From: Streptantibioticus parmotrematis
GTDB taxonomy: Bacteria; Actinomycetota; Actinomycetes; Streptomycetales; Streptomycetaceae
Assembly (NCBI RefSeq): GCF_019890615.1
Contig: NZ_JAINVZ010000026.1
Coordinates: 21,141-85,140, forward strand
Direction: 5' to 3'
DNA: 64,000 bases
Shown piece after piece: positions 32,586-43,536 of this stretch. Position 1 is the stretch's first letter. Every line of letters begins with the position of its first letter. The notes under the pieces were generated by a model, which saw only the letters and a program-made list of their open reading frames with translations, did not search any database and was not told the origin of the DNA. The translations under genes were made by a program, and so were the position numbers.

Positions 32586-32789
32586 ATGGCTACCGGAACC
32601 GTGAAGTGGTTCAACGCTGAAAAGGGCTTTGGCTTCATCGCCCAGGACGGCGGGGGCCCCGACGTCTTCGTCCACTACTCCGCGATCAACGCCGCCGGCT
32701 TCCGTTCGCTCGAAGAGAACCAGCAGGTCACCTTCGACGTCACCCAGGGCCCGAAGGGCCCGCAGGCGGAGAACGTCACCCCGGCCTGA
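32586..32789 (+). CDS. Cold-shock protein
   Basis: 67 aa. AAGGAGG lies 7 nt before the ATG. The single CSD fold has RNP1 KGFGFIAQ and RNP2 DVFVHYSAI. Known: CspA-type proteins bind single-stranded RNA and act as RNA chaperones. The structured leader and strong terminator suggest a short, abundant transcript. Confidence 0.96.
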   Translation: MATGTVKWFNAEKGFGFIAQDGGGPDVFVHYSAINAAGFRSLEENQQVTFDVTQGPKGPQAENVTPA

Positions 32790-32847
32790 GCATTCCGGCC
32801 CGCCATGAGGCGGGCAGGGTTGTTGTCGCACGGATAGCAGTACCCAA

Positions 32848-32876
32848 GGAGCCCCGCGCCGAGCGCGGGGCTCCTG
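32848..32876 (+). terminator. Intrinsic terminator of the cold-shock gene
   Basis: AGGAGCCCCGCGC / GCGCGGGGCTCCT form a perfect 13-bp stem with a CGA loop, followed by GCCTTT. Confidence 0.88.
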
Positions 32877-33179
32877 CCTTTCCGCCGGGGCCTGGCGGCC
32901 CCGGGGGCTTGAGGCGAGGCGGGCGCCGCCCGCCGCCCCGGCCCCCGACTCCCGCCGAGTGCTTCGTGTTCGGCTGCCGCGGAGCCGTCCCCCGCACCCC
33001 GGCAGGAGCCACCAGGACCAGCGAGCCCAGCGAAGCGTGAGCCACCAGGCTCGCCGATCGCCTCCCGGGCTCGGGCCGCCGGGCGGCCCTTCCGGTTCAG
33101 GGGCTGCCGAGCCCGGCGGGCCCTTCCGGCGGGTGCGGGCCGCCGGCCCGCCGAGCCTCGCCCGGGTCCCGGCGGCCCG
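32877..33179. other. GC-rich intergenic region without a recognised gene
   Basis: About 300 bp of extremely GC-rich sequence between the csp terminator and the acyl-CoA ligase stop. Short frames on both strands are compositionally biased and have no recognisable protein. Several overlapping G/C inverted repeats could act as terminators for the ligase gene. Confidence 0.5.
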
Positions 33180-35069
<1,890 letters not shown>

Positions 35070-35281
35070 CGGCGGCTCCCGTGGGGCTCGGCGACGCGGG
35101 AGGGACCGCCCGGTGCGGCCCGTCGCCCGGCGTCCCGTTTACCGCCGGTAACTTACTGCGGAGTAGGTCGCTCGCCAAGAGGCGCGGCGCGAACTTTCAC
35201 CCGGCCCCCACGAACCCCGCCCCGCACCGACCCGGCGTGGCGGCGGCCCGCCCCACGAACCCCGCCGGGGTCCGCGCCGGC

Positions 35282-35596
35282 TCAGGCGCTCTGCGCGCGG
35301 GCCGCGTCGTCCGCCTCGTCCTCGTCGGCCGCCTTCGCCTGGTACGCGGCACGGGACCGCTCGACGCGGTCCGAGATCTGCACCGACGCCCGGTCGCGGG
35401 CGCCGCGCAGCAGCACGTAGCTCAGCGGCGCGGAGACCACCAGGGCCAGCAGCAGCACCCACAGCAGATTGGACTTGCCCAGACCGGCCGGGAGGATGTG
35501 CAGGTAGACCAGGCCCCAGATCACGCCGAAGCTGACCACGAACAGGCCGGCCCGCAGCGCGGTGTAGCGGAGCATGGCACTCGGCTTCCAGCTCAC
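35282..35596 (-). CDS. DUF4229 membrane protein
   Basis: 104 aa from GTG 35596 (GGAA 5 nt upstream); a longer frame to 35662 is possible but unlike the family. Two membrane helices (about 14-32 and 44-61) and a charged C-terminal tail rich in Asp/Glu/Arg (SDRVERSRAAYQAKAADEDE). The function of this actinobacterial family is unknown. Confidence 0.75.
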   Translation of the reverse strand: MSWKPSAMLRYTALRAGLFVVSFGVIWGLVYLHILPAGLGKSNLLWVLLLALVVSAPLSYVLLRGARDRASVQISDRVERSRAAYQAKAADEDEADDAARAQSA

Positions 35597-35671
35597 AGCG
35601 ATTCCACTCTTTCGTTCCGGTATTGGGGGTACGTCACGTAGCCCGTCCAGTGAAGCACGCACCCTTACCGA

Positions 35672-36190
35672 TCACGTCAGGGGGAGCCACATCATGACGT
35701 CGTCGCGCTCGTCGCCCGGGGCGACGCGGATCGCGGACGGCACCCGGCCGACCTCCTTGTACCCGGCGGCCTCGTAGAACCGCTCCAGGCCGAGCCCGCC
35801 CCGGCAGGTCAGCCGCAGCGCCTGAAGCCCCTGGTCGCGGGCGAACTCCCCGGCGGCGCGCAGCAGGCCGAGACCGAGGCCGCGGCCCTGGAGATCCGGG
35901 TCCACCATGACGGTGTAGAGCCAGCCCCAGTGGCCCATCAGACGGTGGGTGTTGAGGCTCAGGAACGCGGTGGCCACCGGCCGGTCCCCGTCGAAGCCGA
36001 CGAGCGGCCGGACCCGGCCCTGCGCGATCTGCGGCAGGTACGCCTCCAGCGACGGGCGCACGTCCTCCGCGGTCACCGGCGGCACGAACCCGACCGCGCC
36101 GCCCGCGTTGCTGACCCGCGCCCACAACGCGACGAGCGCGTCGCACAGCGCGGGGGTGGGCTCGGGGTCACGACGAAAGGTAAGGGCCAT
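35672..36190 (-). CDS. GNAT-family N-acetyltransferase
   Basis: 172 aa. Acetyl-CoA site VMVDPDLQGRGLGLGLL (V-x-x-x-x-R-G-x-G type) and a beta-bulge strand WLYTVMV preceding it; LERFYEAAGYKEVGR is the usual C-terminal segment. The substrate cannot be predicted. It lies downstream of the mqnE terminator on the same strand. Confidence 0.85.
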   Translation of the reverse strand: MALTFRRDPEPTPALCDALVALWARVSNAGGAVGFVPPVTAEDVRPSLEAYLPQIAQGRVRPLVGFDGDRPVATAFLSLNTHRLMGHWGWLYTVMVDPDLQGRGLGLGLLRAAGEFARDQGLQALRLTCRGGLGLERFYEAAGYKEVGRVPSAIRVAPGDERDDVMMWLPLT

Positions 36191-36248
36191 ACGGCCCAGG
36201 GAAGCATTACGCCTCCGGCGCGGGCAAACCCGTTCCGCACCGTGGACA

Positions 36249-36285
36249 CGACCGCCCGCCGCGCGGGGCGCGCGGCGGGCGGTCG
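36249..36285 (-). terminator. Hairpin terminator downstream of mqnE
   Basis: A 16-bp perfect stem (CGACCGCCCGCCGCGC / GCGCGGCGGGCGGTCG) with a 5-nt loop, about 25 bp past the mqnE stop. Confidence 0.8.
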
Positions 36286-36310
36286 AAGAGGGAGGCGGGT
36301 GCGGGCCGGG

Positions 36311-37474
36311 TCAGAGGCGCATCGCCTGCGGGGTCTCGCGGCGGGCCGGGTCCGGGCCCTCGTACTCGCGGATGATCTCGTAGCGGGTGTTGCGCTCCAT
36401 CGGGCGGAAGCCCGCGTCCCGGATCAGGTCCAGGATGTCGTCGCGGGTCAGCTTGTTCGGCGTGCCGAAGTCGTCCGCGTCGTGGGTGATCTTGTACTCG
36501 ACCACCGAGCCGTCCATGTCGTCGGCGCCGTGGTTGAGCGCGAGCTGCGCGGTCGACAGCCCGTGCATCACCCAGAACACCTTCACGTGCGGCACGTTGT
36601 CGAACAGCAGCCGCGAGACCGCGAAGGTCTTCAGCGCCTCCGCGCCGGTCGCCATCGTGGTGCGCGCCTGGAGGGTGTTGCGGACCTTGCCGTCGGCCAT
36701 GTCCACGAAGTCGTGCTGGTAGCGCAGCGGGATGAAGACCTGGAAGCCGCCGGTCTCGTCCTGGAGCTCCCGCAGCCGCAGCACGTGGTCCACGCGGTGC
36801 CGGGGCTCCTCGATGTGCCCGTACAGCATCGTGCACGGGGTCTTGAGACCCTTCTCGTGCGCGAGGCGGTGGATGCGGGACCAGTCCTCCCAGTGGGTGC
36901 GGTGGTCCACGATGTGCTGCCGGACCTCCCAGTCGAAGATCTCCGCGCCGCCGCCGGTCAGCGACTCCAGCCCCGCGTCGATCAGCTCGTCCAGGATCTC
37001 CGAGGCGGTCAGGCCCGAGATGGTCTCGAAGTGGTGGATCTCGGTCGCGGTGAACGCCTTCAGCGCCACCTGCGGCAGCGCCTCCTTCAGCGCCCGCAGC
37101 GACCGCGGGTAGTACCGCCACGGCAGCGTCGGGTGGAGGCCGTTGACGATGTGCAGCTCGGTCAGGCTCTCGTTCTCCATCGCCTTCGCCAGCCGCACCG
37201 CCTCCTCGATGCGCATGGTGTACGCGTCCTTCTCGCCCGGCTTGCGCTGGAACGAGCAGTACGCGCACGACGCGGTGCACACGTTGGTCATGTTGAGGTG
37301 GCGGTTGACGTTGAAGTGGACGACGTCGCCGTTCTTCTTCGTGCGCACGTGGTGGGCGAGGCCGCCCAGCCAGGCCAGGTCGTCGGACTCGTAGAGGGCG
37401 ATCCCGTCCTCGCGGGTCAGCCGCTCCCCTGCGTAGACCTTCTCCTCCAGCTCGCGCTTGAGCCCCGCGTCCAT
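36311..37474 (-). CDS. mqnE: Aminodeoxyfutalosine synthase
   Basis: 387 aa from ATG 37474 (GAAGGAGG 4-5 nt upstream). Radical SAM cysteines C66, C70 and C73 in NVCTASCAYCSFQ, then VNGLHPTLPW and the MqnE-type FIPLRYQHDFVDMADG. Known: it joins the enolpyruvylbenzoate unit to SAM to give aminodeoxyfutalosine. It is preceded 56 bp upstream by an Lrp/AsnC regulator on the same strand. Confidence 0.95.
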   Translation of the reverse strand: MDAGLKRELEEKVYAGERLTREDGIALYESDDLAWLGGLAHHVRTKKNGDVVHFNVNRHLNMTNVCTASCAYCSFQRKPGEKDAYTMRIEEAVRLAKAMENESLTELHIVNGLHPTLPWRYYPRSLRALKEALPQVALKAFTATEIHHFETISGLTASEILDELIDAGLESLTGGGAEIFDWEVRQHIVDHRTHWEDWSRIHRLAHEKGLKTPCTMLYGHIEEPRHRVDHVLRLRELQDETGGFQVFIPLRYQHDFVDMADGKVRNTLQARTTMATGAEALKTFAVSRLLFDNVPHVKVFWVMHGLSTAQLALNHGADDMDGSVVEYKITHDADDFGTPNKLTRDDILDLIRDAGFRPMERNTRYEIIREYEGPDPARRETPQAMRL

Positions 37475-37530
37475 CCGCCCTCCTTCGTCAACCGGGCCCG
37501 CACGGCTTTCGGCGCGGACCCCGACCGAGC

Positions 37531-37992
37531 CTACGCCTGCGGTTCGTCCGGAAGCTCCCCGACCCGGTTCTCCCACTTGGTGGACAGCACCACGGTGGTC
37601 CGGGTGCGTGCCACCCCGCGCAGACCGGACAGTCTGCGGATGGTGTGCTCCAGGCCGTCCACGTCGGCGACCCGGACCTTGAGCATGTAGGAGTCGTCAC
37701 CGGCGATGAACCAGCAGTCCTCGATCTCCTCCAGGTCGTGCATCCGCCGTGCCACGTCCTCGTGGTCGGCGGCGTCGCTGAGCTGGATGCCGATCAGCGC
37801 GGTCGCCCCCAGGCCCAGGGCGGCCGGGGCCACGGTGGCGCGGTAGCCGGTGATCACCCCGGCCTGCTCCAGGCGGTTGATGCGATCGGTGACGCTCGGG
37901 CCGGACAGGCCCACGAGCCTGCCCAGCTCGGCGTAGGAGGCCCTGCCGTTCTCGCGCAGCGCCTGGATGAGCTGCCTGTCCACCGCGTCCAT
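37531..37992 (-). CDS. Lrp/AsnC-family transcriptional regulator
   Basis: 153 aa from ATG 37992 (GGAAGG 10 nt upstream; a TTG at 38010 would add six residues). N-terminal winged helix DRQLIQALRENGRASYAELGRLVGLSGPSVTDRINRLEQAGVI in family register, then a RAM ligand-binding domain with GDDSYMLKVRV. Known: members respond to amino acids or small effectors. Its place between mqnM and mqnE suggests it may control menaquinone genes. Confidence 0.9.
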   Translation of the reverse strand: MDAVDRQLIQALRENGRASYAELGRLVGLSGPSVTDRINRLEQAGVITGYRATVAPAALGLGATALIGIQLSDAADHEDVARRMHDLEEIEDCWFIAGDDSYMLKVRVADVDGLEHTIRRLSGLRGVARTRTTVVLSTKWENRVGELPDEPQA

Positions 37993-38058
37993 GTACTCGG
38001 GGCCTTCCAATCCTGCTGAAGTCGGGCGGGTTACGGATTGAATCTAAGGCACACGCCG

Positions 38059-38826
38059 TCAGGTGCTGACATCCGTGCCGCCGCCCAGCGTCCCGGTCCA
38101 CCGGCGGTACAGCTCGTGCGGCACCCCGGCGGCGTCCAGCGCGCGGCCCGCCACGAAGTCCACCAGCTGCTGCGCGGTGACGGCGCCGGAGTAGAAGGCG
38201 GGGGACGCGGGCAGCACGACCGCGCCCGCCTCGTCGAGGGCGACCAGCTGGCGCAGCACCGGGCCGCCGAGCGGGGTCTCGCGCACCACGACGACCAGCG
38301 GGCGGCGCTCCTTCAGGGTGACGCTCGCGGTGCGCTGGAGCAGGTCCTTCGACAGCCCGAGCGCGACCCCGGCCACGCACGCCGTGCTCGCCGGGACGAT
38401 CAGCATGCCCTTGGCCGGGTACGAGCCCGAGGAGGGACCGGCGGCCAGGTCGCCCGCGGGCCAGTACCGCACCCCGCCGCTTCCGCTCCCGCTCTCGCTT
38501 ACGCCTTCGCCGAAGCTCCCGTCCGCGTCCTCGTACGCCTTCAGCTCGGCGGCGAACGCCTCCGGGTCGCCGTCCGCGCCGCGGGCCAGCCAGCGCCGCA
38601 GGTCCTCGCGCCAGTGCGCGTCACGGAACGGGCCGCCGGTCTCGTCCAGCAGCGTGAGCCGGGCCGCGCGGCTGACGACCAGGTCGACCGCCTCGCCCGC
38701 GCGCAGCAGGGCGCGCAGCACCGAGGCCGCGTACGGCGTGCCCGACGCGCCGGAGACGCCGACCACCCAGGGACGCCGCTCGCTCGGGCGGCCGTCGCGG
38801 GGGGCGCGGGGCGGGATCGCGTTCAC
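38059..38826 (-). CDS. mqnM: UbiX-type prenyl-FMN synthase of menaquinone synthesis
   Basis: 255 aa, longer than the usual 190-200 because of a Gly/Ser/Asp-rich insert (about residues 85-130). UbiX motifs VGVSGASGTPYAASVL, SSGSYPAKGMLIVPASTACVAGVALGLSKDLLQRTASVTLKERRPLVVVVRETP and PASPAFYSGA are intact. Known: it makes prenylated FMN for UbiD-type decarboxylases; the partner MqnL is coded two genes upstream. Confidence 0.88.
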   Translation of the reverse strand: MNAIPPRAPRDGRPSERRPWVVGVSGASGTPYAASVLRALLRAGEAVDLVVSRAARLTLLDETGGPFRDAHWREDLRRWLARGADGDPEAFAAELKAYEDADGSFGEGVSESGSGSGGVRYWPAGDLAAGPSSGSYPAKGMLIVPASTACVAGVALGLSKDLLQRTASVTLKERRPLVVVVRETPLGGPVLRQLVALDEAGAVVLPASPAFYSGAVTAQQLVDFVAGRALDAAGVPHELYRRWTGTLGGGTDVST

Positions 38827-38848
38827 GCGTCGAGCCTATCCGGGCGCC

Positions 38849-39772
38849 TCACGCGCCCAGGCCGCGCACCAGCAGGTCCAGCAGCGCGCAGACGAACAGC
38901 GCGATGCCGATGAAGCCGTTGACCGTGAAGAACGCCCGGTTCAGGCGGCTCAGGTCGTGCGGCTTGACGATGGAGTGCTCGTAGAGGAACGCCACCGCCA
39001 CGATCGCCAGCCCGATCCACCAGAACACCCCGGCGCCGGTGAGCAGTCCGTACCAGACCAGCAGCCCGGTGGTGACCACGTGGGCTGCGCGGGCGCCGTA
39101 CAGGGCGGCGGGGATGCCGAAGCGGGCCGGGACCGACTTCACGCCGTGCGCCCGGTCGGCGGCGACGTCCTGGCAGCCGAAGATCAGGTCGAAGCCGCCG
39201 ATCCACACGCCGACCGCGAGACCCAGCACGACCGCGTCCCACGACCACTTGCCCGTCACCGCGAGCCACGCGCCGATCGGGCCCATGGCCTGCGCGACAC
39301 CGAGGATGGCGTGCGGGAAGTTGGTGAACCGCTTGCCGTACGGATAGACCACCATCGGGATCACGGCGATCGGCGCCAGCGCCAGGCACAGCGGGTTGAG
39401 CAGGGCCGCGGCGCCCAGGAAGACCACGACGGCCACCAGCGCGCCGGTCCACGCCGAGCGCACCGACACCGCGCCGGTGACCAGCTCGCGCCCGGCGGTG
39501 CGGGGGTTGCGGGCGTCGATCTCGCGGTCGATGATCCGGTTCGCGGCCATGGCGAAGGTACGCAGGCCCACCATCGCGACGGTGACCAGCAGCAGTTGCC
39601 ACCAGTGCACCGACGCGCTCTGGCGCTGCATGGCGGTGAGCGCGGCGATGTAGGCGAAGGGCAGCGCGAAGACCGAGTGCTCGATCATCACCAGGCGCAG
39701 GAAGGCCCGGATCCGGCCGGGCGGCGCGGGCTCCGGCGAGAACAGGTCGGAGGAGGCGGATTCGGCGCTCAC
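38849..39772 (-). CDS. mqnP: UbiA-family polyprenyltransferase of menaquinone synthesis
   Basis: 307 aa, about eight to nine membrane helices. First Asp-rich motif NRIIDREIDARNPRTAGR and second motif GCQDVAADRAHGVKS are typical UbiA prenyl-diphosphate and Mg sites. Known: MqnP attaches the polyprenyl chain to the naphthoic acid intermediate. It is flanked by mqnM and mqnL on the same strand. Confidence 0.92.
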   Translation of the reverse strand: MSAESASSDLFSPEPAPPGRIRAFLRLVMIEHSVFALPFAYIAALTAMQRQSASVHWWQLLLVTVAMVGLRTFAMAANRIIDREIDARNPRTAGRELVTGAVSVRSAWTGALVAVVVFLGAAALLNPLCLALAPIAVIPMVVYPYGKRFTNFPHAILGVAQAMGPIGAWLAVTGKWSWDAVVLGLAVGVWIGGFDLIFGCQDVAADRAHGVKSVPARFGIPAALYGARAAHVVTTGLLVWYGLLTGAGVFWWIGLAIVAVAFLYEHSIVKPHDLSRLNRAFFTVNGFIGIALFVCALLDLLVRGLGA

Positions 39773-39842
39773 AGGCCCGGACCATCCCCGCAGGCGCGGG
39801 GAGCAGCCCCGTGCCGCCCCGGCTCCATGAAGGACTGAGCGC

Positions 39843-41294
39843 TCACAGTCCGTACTCCTTCCAGCGTCGGGTCACCCGTTCGGCGACCTCCGGGTCGGAC
39901 ACCACCATCTCCGGCCAGCCGCCGTCGCGCGTGTACCCCTCCTCGGGCAGCTTGCGCGTGGCGTCGATGCCCGCCTTGCCGCCCCAGAACTGCTGGTACG
40001 ACGCGTGGTCGAGATGGTCGACGGGACCTTCGACCACGGTGAGGTCGCGGGCGTAGTCGGTGTTGCCGAAGGCCCGCCAGGCGACCTCGTGGTAGTCGTG
40101 CACGTCGCAGTCGGCGTCCACCACGACGATCAGCTTGGTCAGCGACATCATGTGGGCGCCCCAGATGGCGTGCATCACCTTCTGGGCGTGCTTGGGGTAC
40201 TTCTTGTCGATGGAGACGATCGCGCAGTTGTGGAAGCCGCCCGCCTCCGGCAGGTCGTAGTCCACGATGTCGGGGATGATCACCTTCAGCAGCGGCAGGA
40301 AGAACCGCTCGGTGGCCTTGCCCAGCGGCCCGTCCTCGGTCGGCGGGCGGCCCACCACGATGGACTGGAGCAGCGGGCGCCGCCGCGTCGTCACGCAGTC
40401 GATGGTGAGCGCGGGGAACGGCTCCTGCGGCGTGTAGAAGCCGGTGTGGTCGCCGAACGGCCCCTCCGGCAGTGTCTTCCCGGGCTCCAGCCAGCCCTCC
40501 AGCACCACCTCGGCGGCGGCCGGCACCTGGAGCGGCACGGTCACGCAGTCCACCATCTCGACCCGCTTGCCCTGCACGAACCCGGCGAACAGGTACTCGT
40601 CGATGTCGCCGGGCAGCGGCGCGGTGGCCGCGTAGGTGACGGCGGGCGGGCAGCCGAAGGCGATGGCGACCGGCAGGCGCTCCCCGCGCCGCAGGGCGGT
40701 CTGGTAGTGGTTGCGGCTGTCCTTGTGGATCTGCCAGTGCATGCCGATGGTGCGGCGGTCGTGGCGCTGGAGCCGGTACAGGCCCAGGTTGCGCACGCCG
40801 GACTCGGGGTCCTTGGTGTGGGTCAGGCCCAGGTTGAAGAACGAGCCGCCGTCTTCCGGCCAGGTGAACAGCGCGGGCAGCGCGTCCAGGTCGACGTCGT
40901 CGCCCTGGAGGACGACCTCCTGCACGGGTGCGTCCTTGACCTTCTTCGGCGGCACGTGCGTCATCCCGGCGAGCTTGCCGAACGCCTCGCGCACCCCGGT
41001 GAAGCCGTGCGGCAGTTCGGGTTTGAGCAGCCCGGCGATCTTGCCGCTGATGTCGTCGTACGAGGTCAGGCCCAGCGCCTTGAGCATCCGGCGGTCGGTG
41101 CCGAAGACGTTCATGGCCAGCGGCATGGAGGCGCCGCGCACGTTCTCGAACAGCAGCGCCGGGCCGCCGGCCTTGTTGACGCGGTCGACGATCTCGCCGA
41201 CCTCCAGGTGGGGGTCGACCTCGGCCTTGACGCGCCGGAGGTCGCCGTCGCGCTCCAGCGCCCTCAGGAACGAGCGAAGATCGTCGTAAGCCAT
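39843..41294 (-). CDS. mqnL: UbiD-family decarboxylase of menaquinone synthesis
   Basis: 483 aa. Full-length UbiD: N-terminal YDDLRSFLRALERDGDLRRV, FNLGLTHTKDPESGVRNLGLYRLQ (prenyl-FMN binding region), EGPFGDHTGFYTPQEPFP with the catalytic Glu region, and a C-terminal VVDADCDVHDYHEVAWRAFGN. Known: it decarboxylates the prenylated futalosine-pathway intermediate using the MqnM cofactor. It is the first gene of the mqnL-P-M-lrp-mqnE block. Confidence 0.92.
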   Translation of the reverse strand: MAYDDLRSFLRALERDGDLRRVKAEVDPHLEVGEIVDRVNKAGGPALLFENVRGASMPLAMNVFGTDRRMLKALGLTSYDDISGKIAGLLKPELPHGFTGVREAFGKLAGMTHVPPKKVKDAPVQEVVLQGDDVDLDALPALFTWPEDGGSFFNLGLTHTKDPESGVRNLGLYRLQRHDRRTIGMHWQIHKDSRNHYQTALRRGERLPVAIAFGCPPAVTYAATAPLPGDIDEYLFAGFVQGKRVEMVDCVTVPLQVPAAAEVVLEGWLEPGKTLPEGPFGDHTGFYTPQEPFPALTIDCVTTRRRPLLQSIVVGRPPTEDGPLGKATERFFLPLLKVIIPDIVDYDLPEAGGFHNCAIVSIDKKYPKHAQKVMHAIWGAHMMSLTKLIVVVDADCDVHDYHEVAWRAFGNTDYARDLTVVEGPVDHLDHASYQQFWGGKAGIDATRKLPEEGYTRDGGWPEMVVSDPEVAERVTRRWKEYGL

Positions 41295-41427
41295 GCCCTC
41301 CAGTATCCGGTACGCACTACGCTGGATCCGTCATGGGTCCGGGTGCCGCGGGTAGGTGACCCGAACCCGTGGCGTACGCGGGGCGGAGCGGGACTGGGCT
41401 GAGCGGGACCGGGGGGACGGCGTCGGT

Positions 41428-41814
41428 ATGGCAGGCGGCTCTTCTACCTTCCTGATGGCGGTGACCGTGTGGTCGGTCATGCTGCTGCTGGTGCTGGCCC
41501 TGTGGGTCTACACGTTCGTCGACTGCGTCAACACCCCCGAGGACCGGGTGCGCACCCTGCCCAAGGTGGTGTGGCTGGTGGTGATCGTGCTGTTCGGGAT
41601 GGTGCCGTTGGCGTCGGCCGCGTGGTTCGCGGTGGGCCGCCCCGCGCGCCGGTCGCTGGAGGCCGACGCGTTCGCGGGCTGGCCGCCGCCCGAGGAGCGG
41701 TGGATCCCGCCGGACGACAACCCCGCGTTCCTGCGCTCCCTCGACGCGGCGAACCGCGCCCGCCGGGGCGACGACGGCGCCGACAGCGGCGAGGCACCGC
41801 AGGGCCAGGACTGA
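41428..41814 (+). CDS. PLDc_N-type small membrane protein
   Basis: 128 aa from ATG 41428. Two membrane helices (about 8-28 and 44-64) separated by a short loop FVDCVNTPEDRVRTLPKVVW match the phospholipase D nuclease N-terminal (PLDc_N) family; there is no catalytic HKD motif. A hydrophilic Pro-rich tail follows. It is divergent from mqnL; function unknown. Confidence 0.78.
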   Translation: MAGGSSTFLMAVTVWSVMLLLVLALWVYTFVDCVNTPEDRVRTLPKVVWLVVIVLFGMVPLASAAWFAVGRPARRSLEADAFAGWPPPEERWIPPDDNPAFLRSLDAANRARRGDDGADSGEAPQGQD

Positions 41815-42028
41815 GCCTCCGGCACCCCAGACGTCAACCTCCGTCAACTCCCTTGCCACGTACGGGTGATGGCGTCGCAAGCGTTCCCCAGCAGTTGCGG
41901 AAGCGTTCACGCACTGCCTCCTCTCCTTGACGAGTACGCGCCAGCAGAGTCGTGAGCGGCCCGTACGGGTTCGCGACGACTCTCGATGACCGTCGATGAC
42001 CGTCGATGACAGGGAGAGGGGATCACCC

Positions 42029-43459
42029 ATGCCCGACATCACCCGGCGCAGACTTCTCGGTTCGGCGGCGGGCGCCGTCGGCGGCGCCGCGGCGCTGTCG
42101 CTGCTGCCGCCCAGCGTCCAGCAGGCGATCGCCGCCGGACCGCCCCGGCACGGCTCGCTGGACGACGTCGAACACGTCGTCCTGCTGATGCAGGAGAACC
42201 GCTCCTTCGACCATTACTTCGGCACCCTCAAGGGCGTGCGGGGCTTCGCCGACCCGGACGCCCTGACGCTGAGCACCGGCAGGTCCGTCTTCCACCAGCC
42301 GGACGCGGTCAACCCGGACGGCTACCTGCTGCCGTTCCACCTCGACACGAAGAAGACCTCCGCGCAGGCCATCCCGTCGACCTCGCACGCCTGGTCGGTG
42401 CAGCACCAGGCGTGGAACGGCGGCAAGATGGACAACTGGCTGCCCGCGCACCGCGCCGCCGACGGCGTCAACGGCCCGTACGTGATGGGCTACTACACGC
42501 GCGAGGACATCCCGTTCCAGTTCGCGCTGGCCGAGTCGTTCACCGTCTGCGACAACTACTTCTGCTCGATCATGGGCCCGACCTGGCCCAACCGGATGTA
42601 CTGGATGACCGGCACGATCGACCCGAACGGGCAGCACGGCGGCCCGATCCTCAGCAACGTCGCCCCGACCGGCGGCTACACCTGGACCACGTACGCCGAG
42701 CGCCTCCAGGCGGCGGGCGTGAGCTGGAAGGTCTACCAGCAGACCGACAACTACGGCTGCAACATGCTGGCGAACTTCGCCCAGTTCCAGAACGCGAAGC
42801 CCGGCGACCCGCTCTACGACAACGGCATGACGTTCCAGCCGGAGGGCACCTTCGAGGACGACGCGCGCAACGACCGCCTGCCGACGGTGTCCTGGCTGAT
42901 CTGCACCAGCACGCAGTCCGAGCACCCCGACTACCTGCCCGCGGCCGGGGCGGACTTCGTGGCCTCCAAGATCGAGGCGATCGCGTCCAACCCGGAGGTG
43001 TGGGCGAAGACCGCGTTCATCCTCAACTACGACGAGAACGACGGCCTGTTCGACCACGTGCCGCCGCCCACCCCGAAGCCCGGCACCGCCGACGAGTGGG
43101 TGCAGGGGCTGCCCATCGGCGGCGGCTTCCGGGTGCCGTGCGTCGTCATCTCACCGTGGACGGTGGGCGGCTGGGCCGCCGGTGAGGCCTTCGACCACAC
43201 CTCCGTGCTGCGATTCCTGGAACGCGTCACGGGCGTGACGGAGCCCAACATCAGCCAGTGGCGCCGCCGCACCTTCGGCGACCTGACCTCCGCCTTCGGC
43301 TTCCGCCAGCCGGCGAGGCGCCCCCCGCACCTGCCGACGAACACCGCGGCCCAGCTGGCCGAGGCCGAGCAGGAGGTCGCGACCCTCCCCAAGCCCACCC
43401 TCCCCGGCGCCCAGCAGACCCCGCCCCACCAGGAACCGGGCAGGCGCAAGCGCCGCTGA
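42029..43459 (+). CDS. Tat-exported phospholipase C / phosphoesterase family protein
   Basis: 476 aa from ATG 42029 (AGGGAGAGGGG upstream). Twin-arginine signal TRRRLLGSAAG then Ala-rich h-region and cleavage near AIAAGPP. The mature part has the family block VEHVVLLMQENRSFDHYFGTLKGVRGF, then MGPTWPNRMYWMTGT and NYDENDGLFDHVPPP metal and catalytic segments. Known: members hydrolyse phospholipids or phosphate esters outside the cell. Lengths fit short phosphoesterase forms rather than 700-aa PlcN enzymes. Confidence 0.88.
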   Translation: MPDITRRRLLGSAAGAVGGAAALSLLPPSVQQAIAAGPPRHGSLDDVEHVVLLMQENRSFDHYFGTLKGVRGFADPDALTLSTGRSVFHQPDAVNPDGYLLPFHLDTKKTSAQAIPSTSHAWSVQHQAWNGGKMDNWLPAHRAADGVNGPYVMGYYTREDIPFQFALAESFTVCDNYFCSIMGPTWPNRMYWMTGTIDPNGQHGGPILSNVAPTGGYTWTTYAERLQAAGVSWKVYQQTDNYGCNMLANFAQFQNAKPGDPLYDNGMTFQPEGTFEDDARNDRLPTVSWLICTSTQSEHPDYLPAAGADFVASKIEAIASNPEVWAKTAFILNYDENDGLFDHVPPPTPKPGTADEWVQGLPIGGGFRVPCVVISPWTVGGWAAGEAFDHTSVLRFLERVTGVTEPNISQWRRRTFGDLTSAFGFRQPARRPPHLPTNTAAQLAEAEQEVATLPKPTLPGAQQTPPHQEPGRRKRR

Positions 43460-43480
43460 CGGCCGTCCGTCACGTACGGC

Positions 43481-43515
43481 GAAGGGGTCCGGGAGCCTGG
43501 CTCCCGGACCCCTTC
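43481..43515. terminator. Bidirectional hairpin terminator
   Basis: A perfect 16-bp stem (GAAGGGGTCCGGGAGC / GCTCCCGGACCCCTTC) with a CTG loop between the convergent phospholipase and ccsB genes. Confidence 0.88.
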
Positions 43516-43536
43516 GTCAGGCCGATGCCGCCGGGC

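Noticed and set aside
32776..33179. Short genes between the cold-shock gene and the acyl-CoA ligase
   Set aside because: Frames are driven by base composition, contain no motif and overlap a strong terminator.
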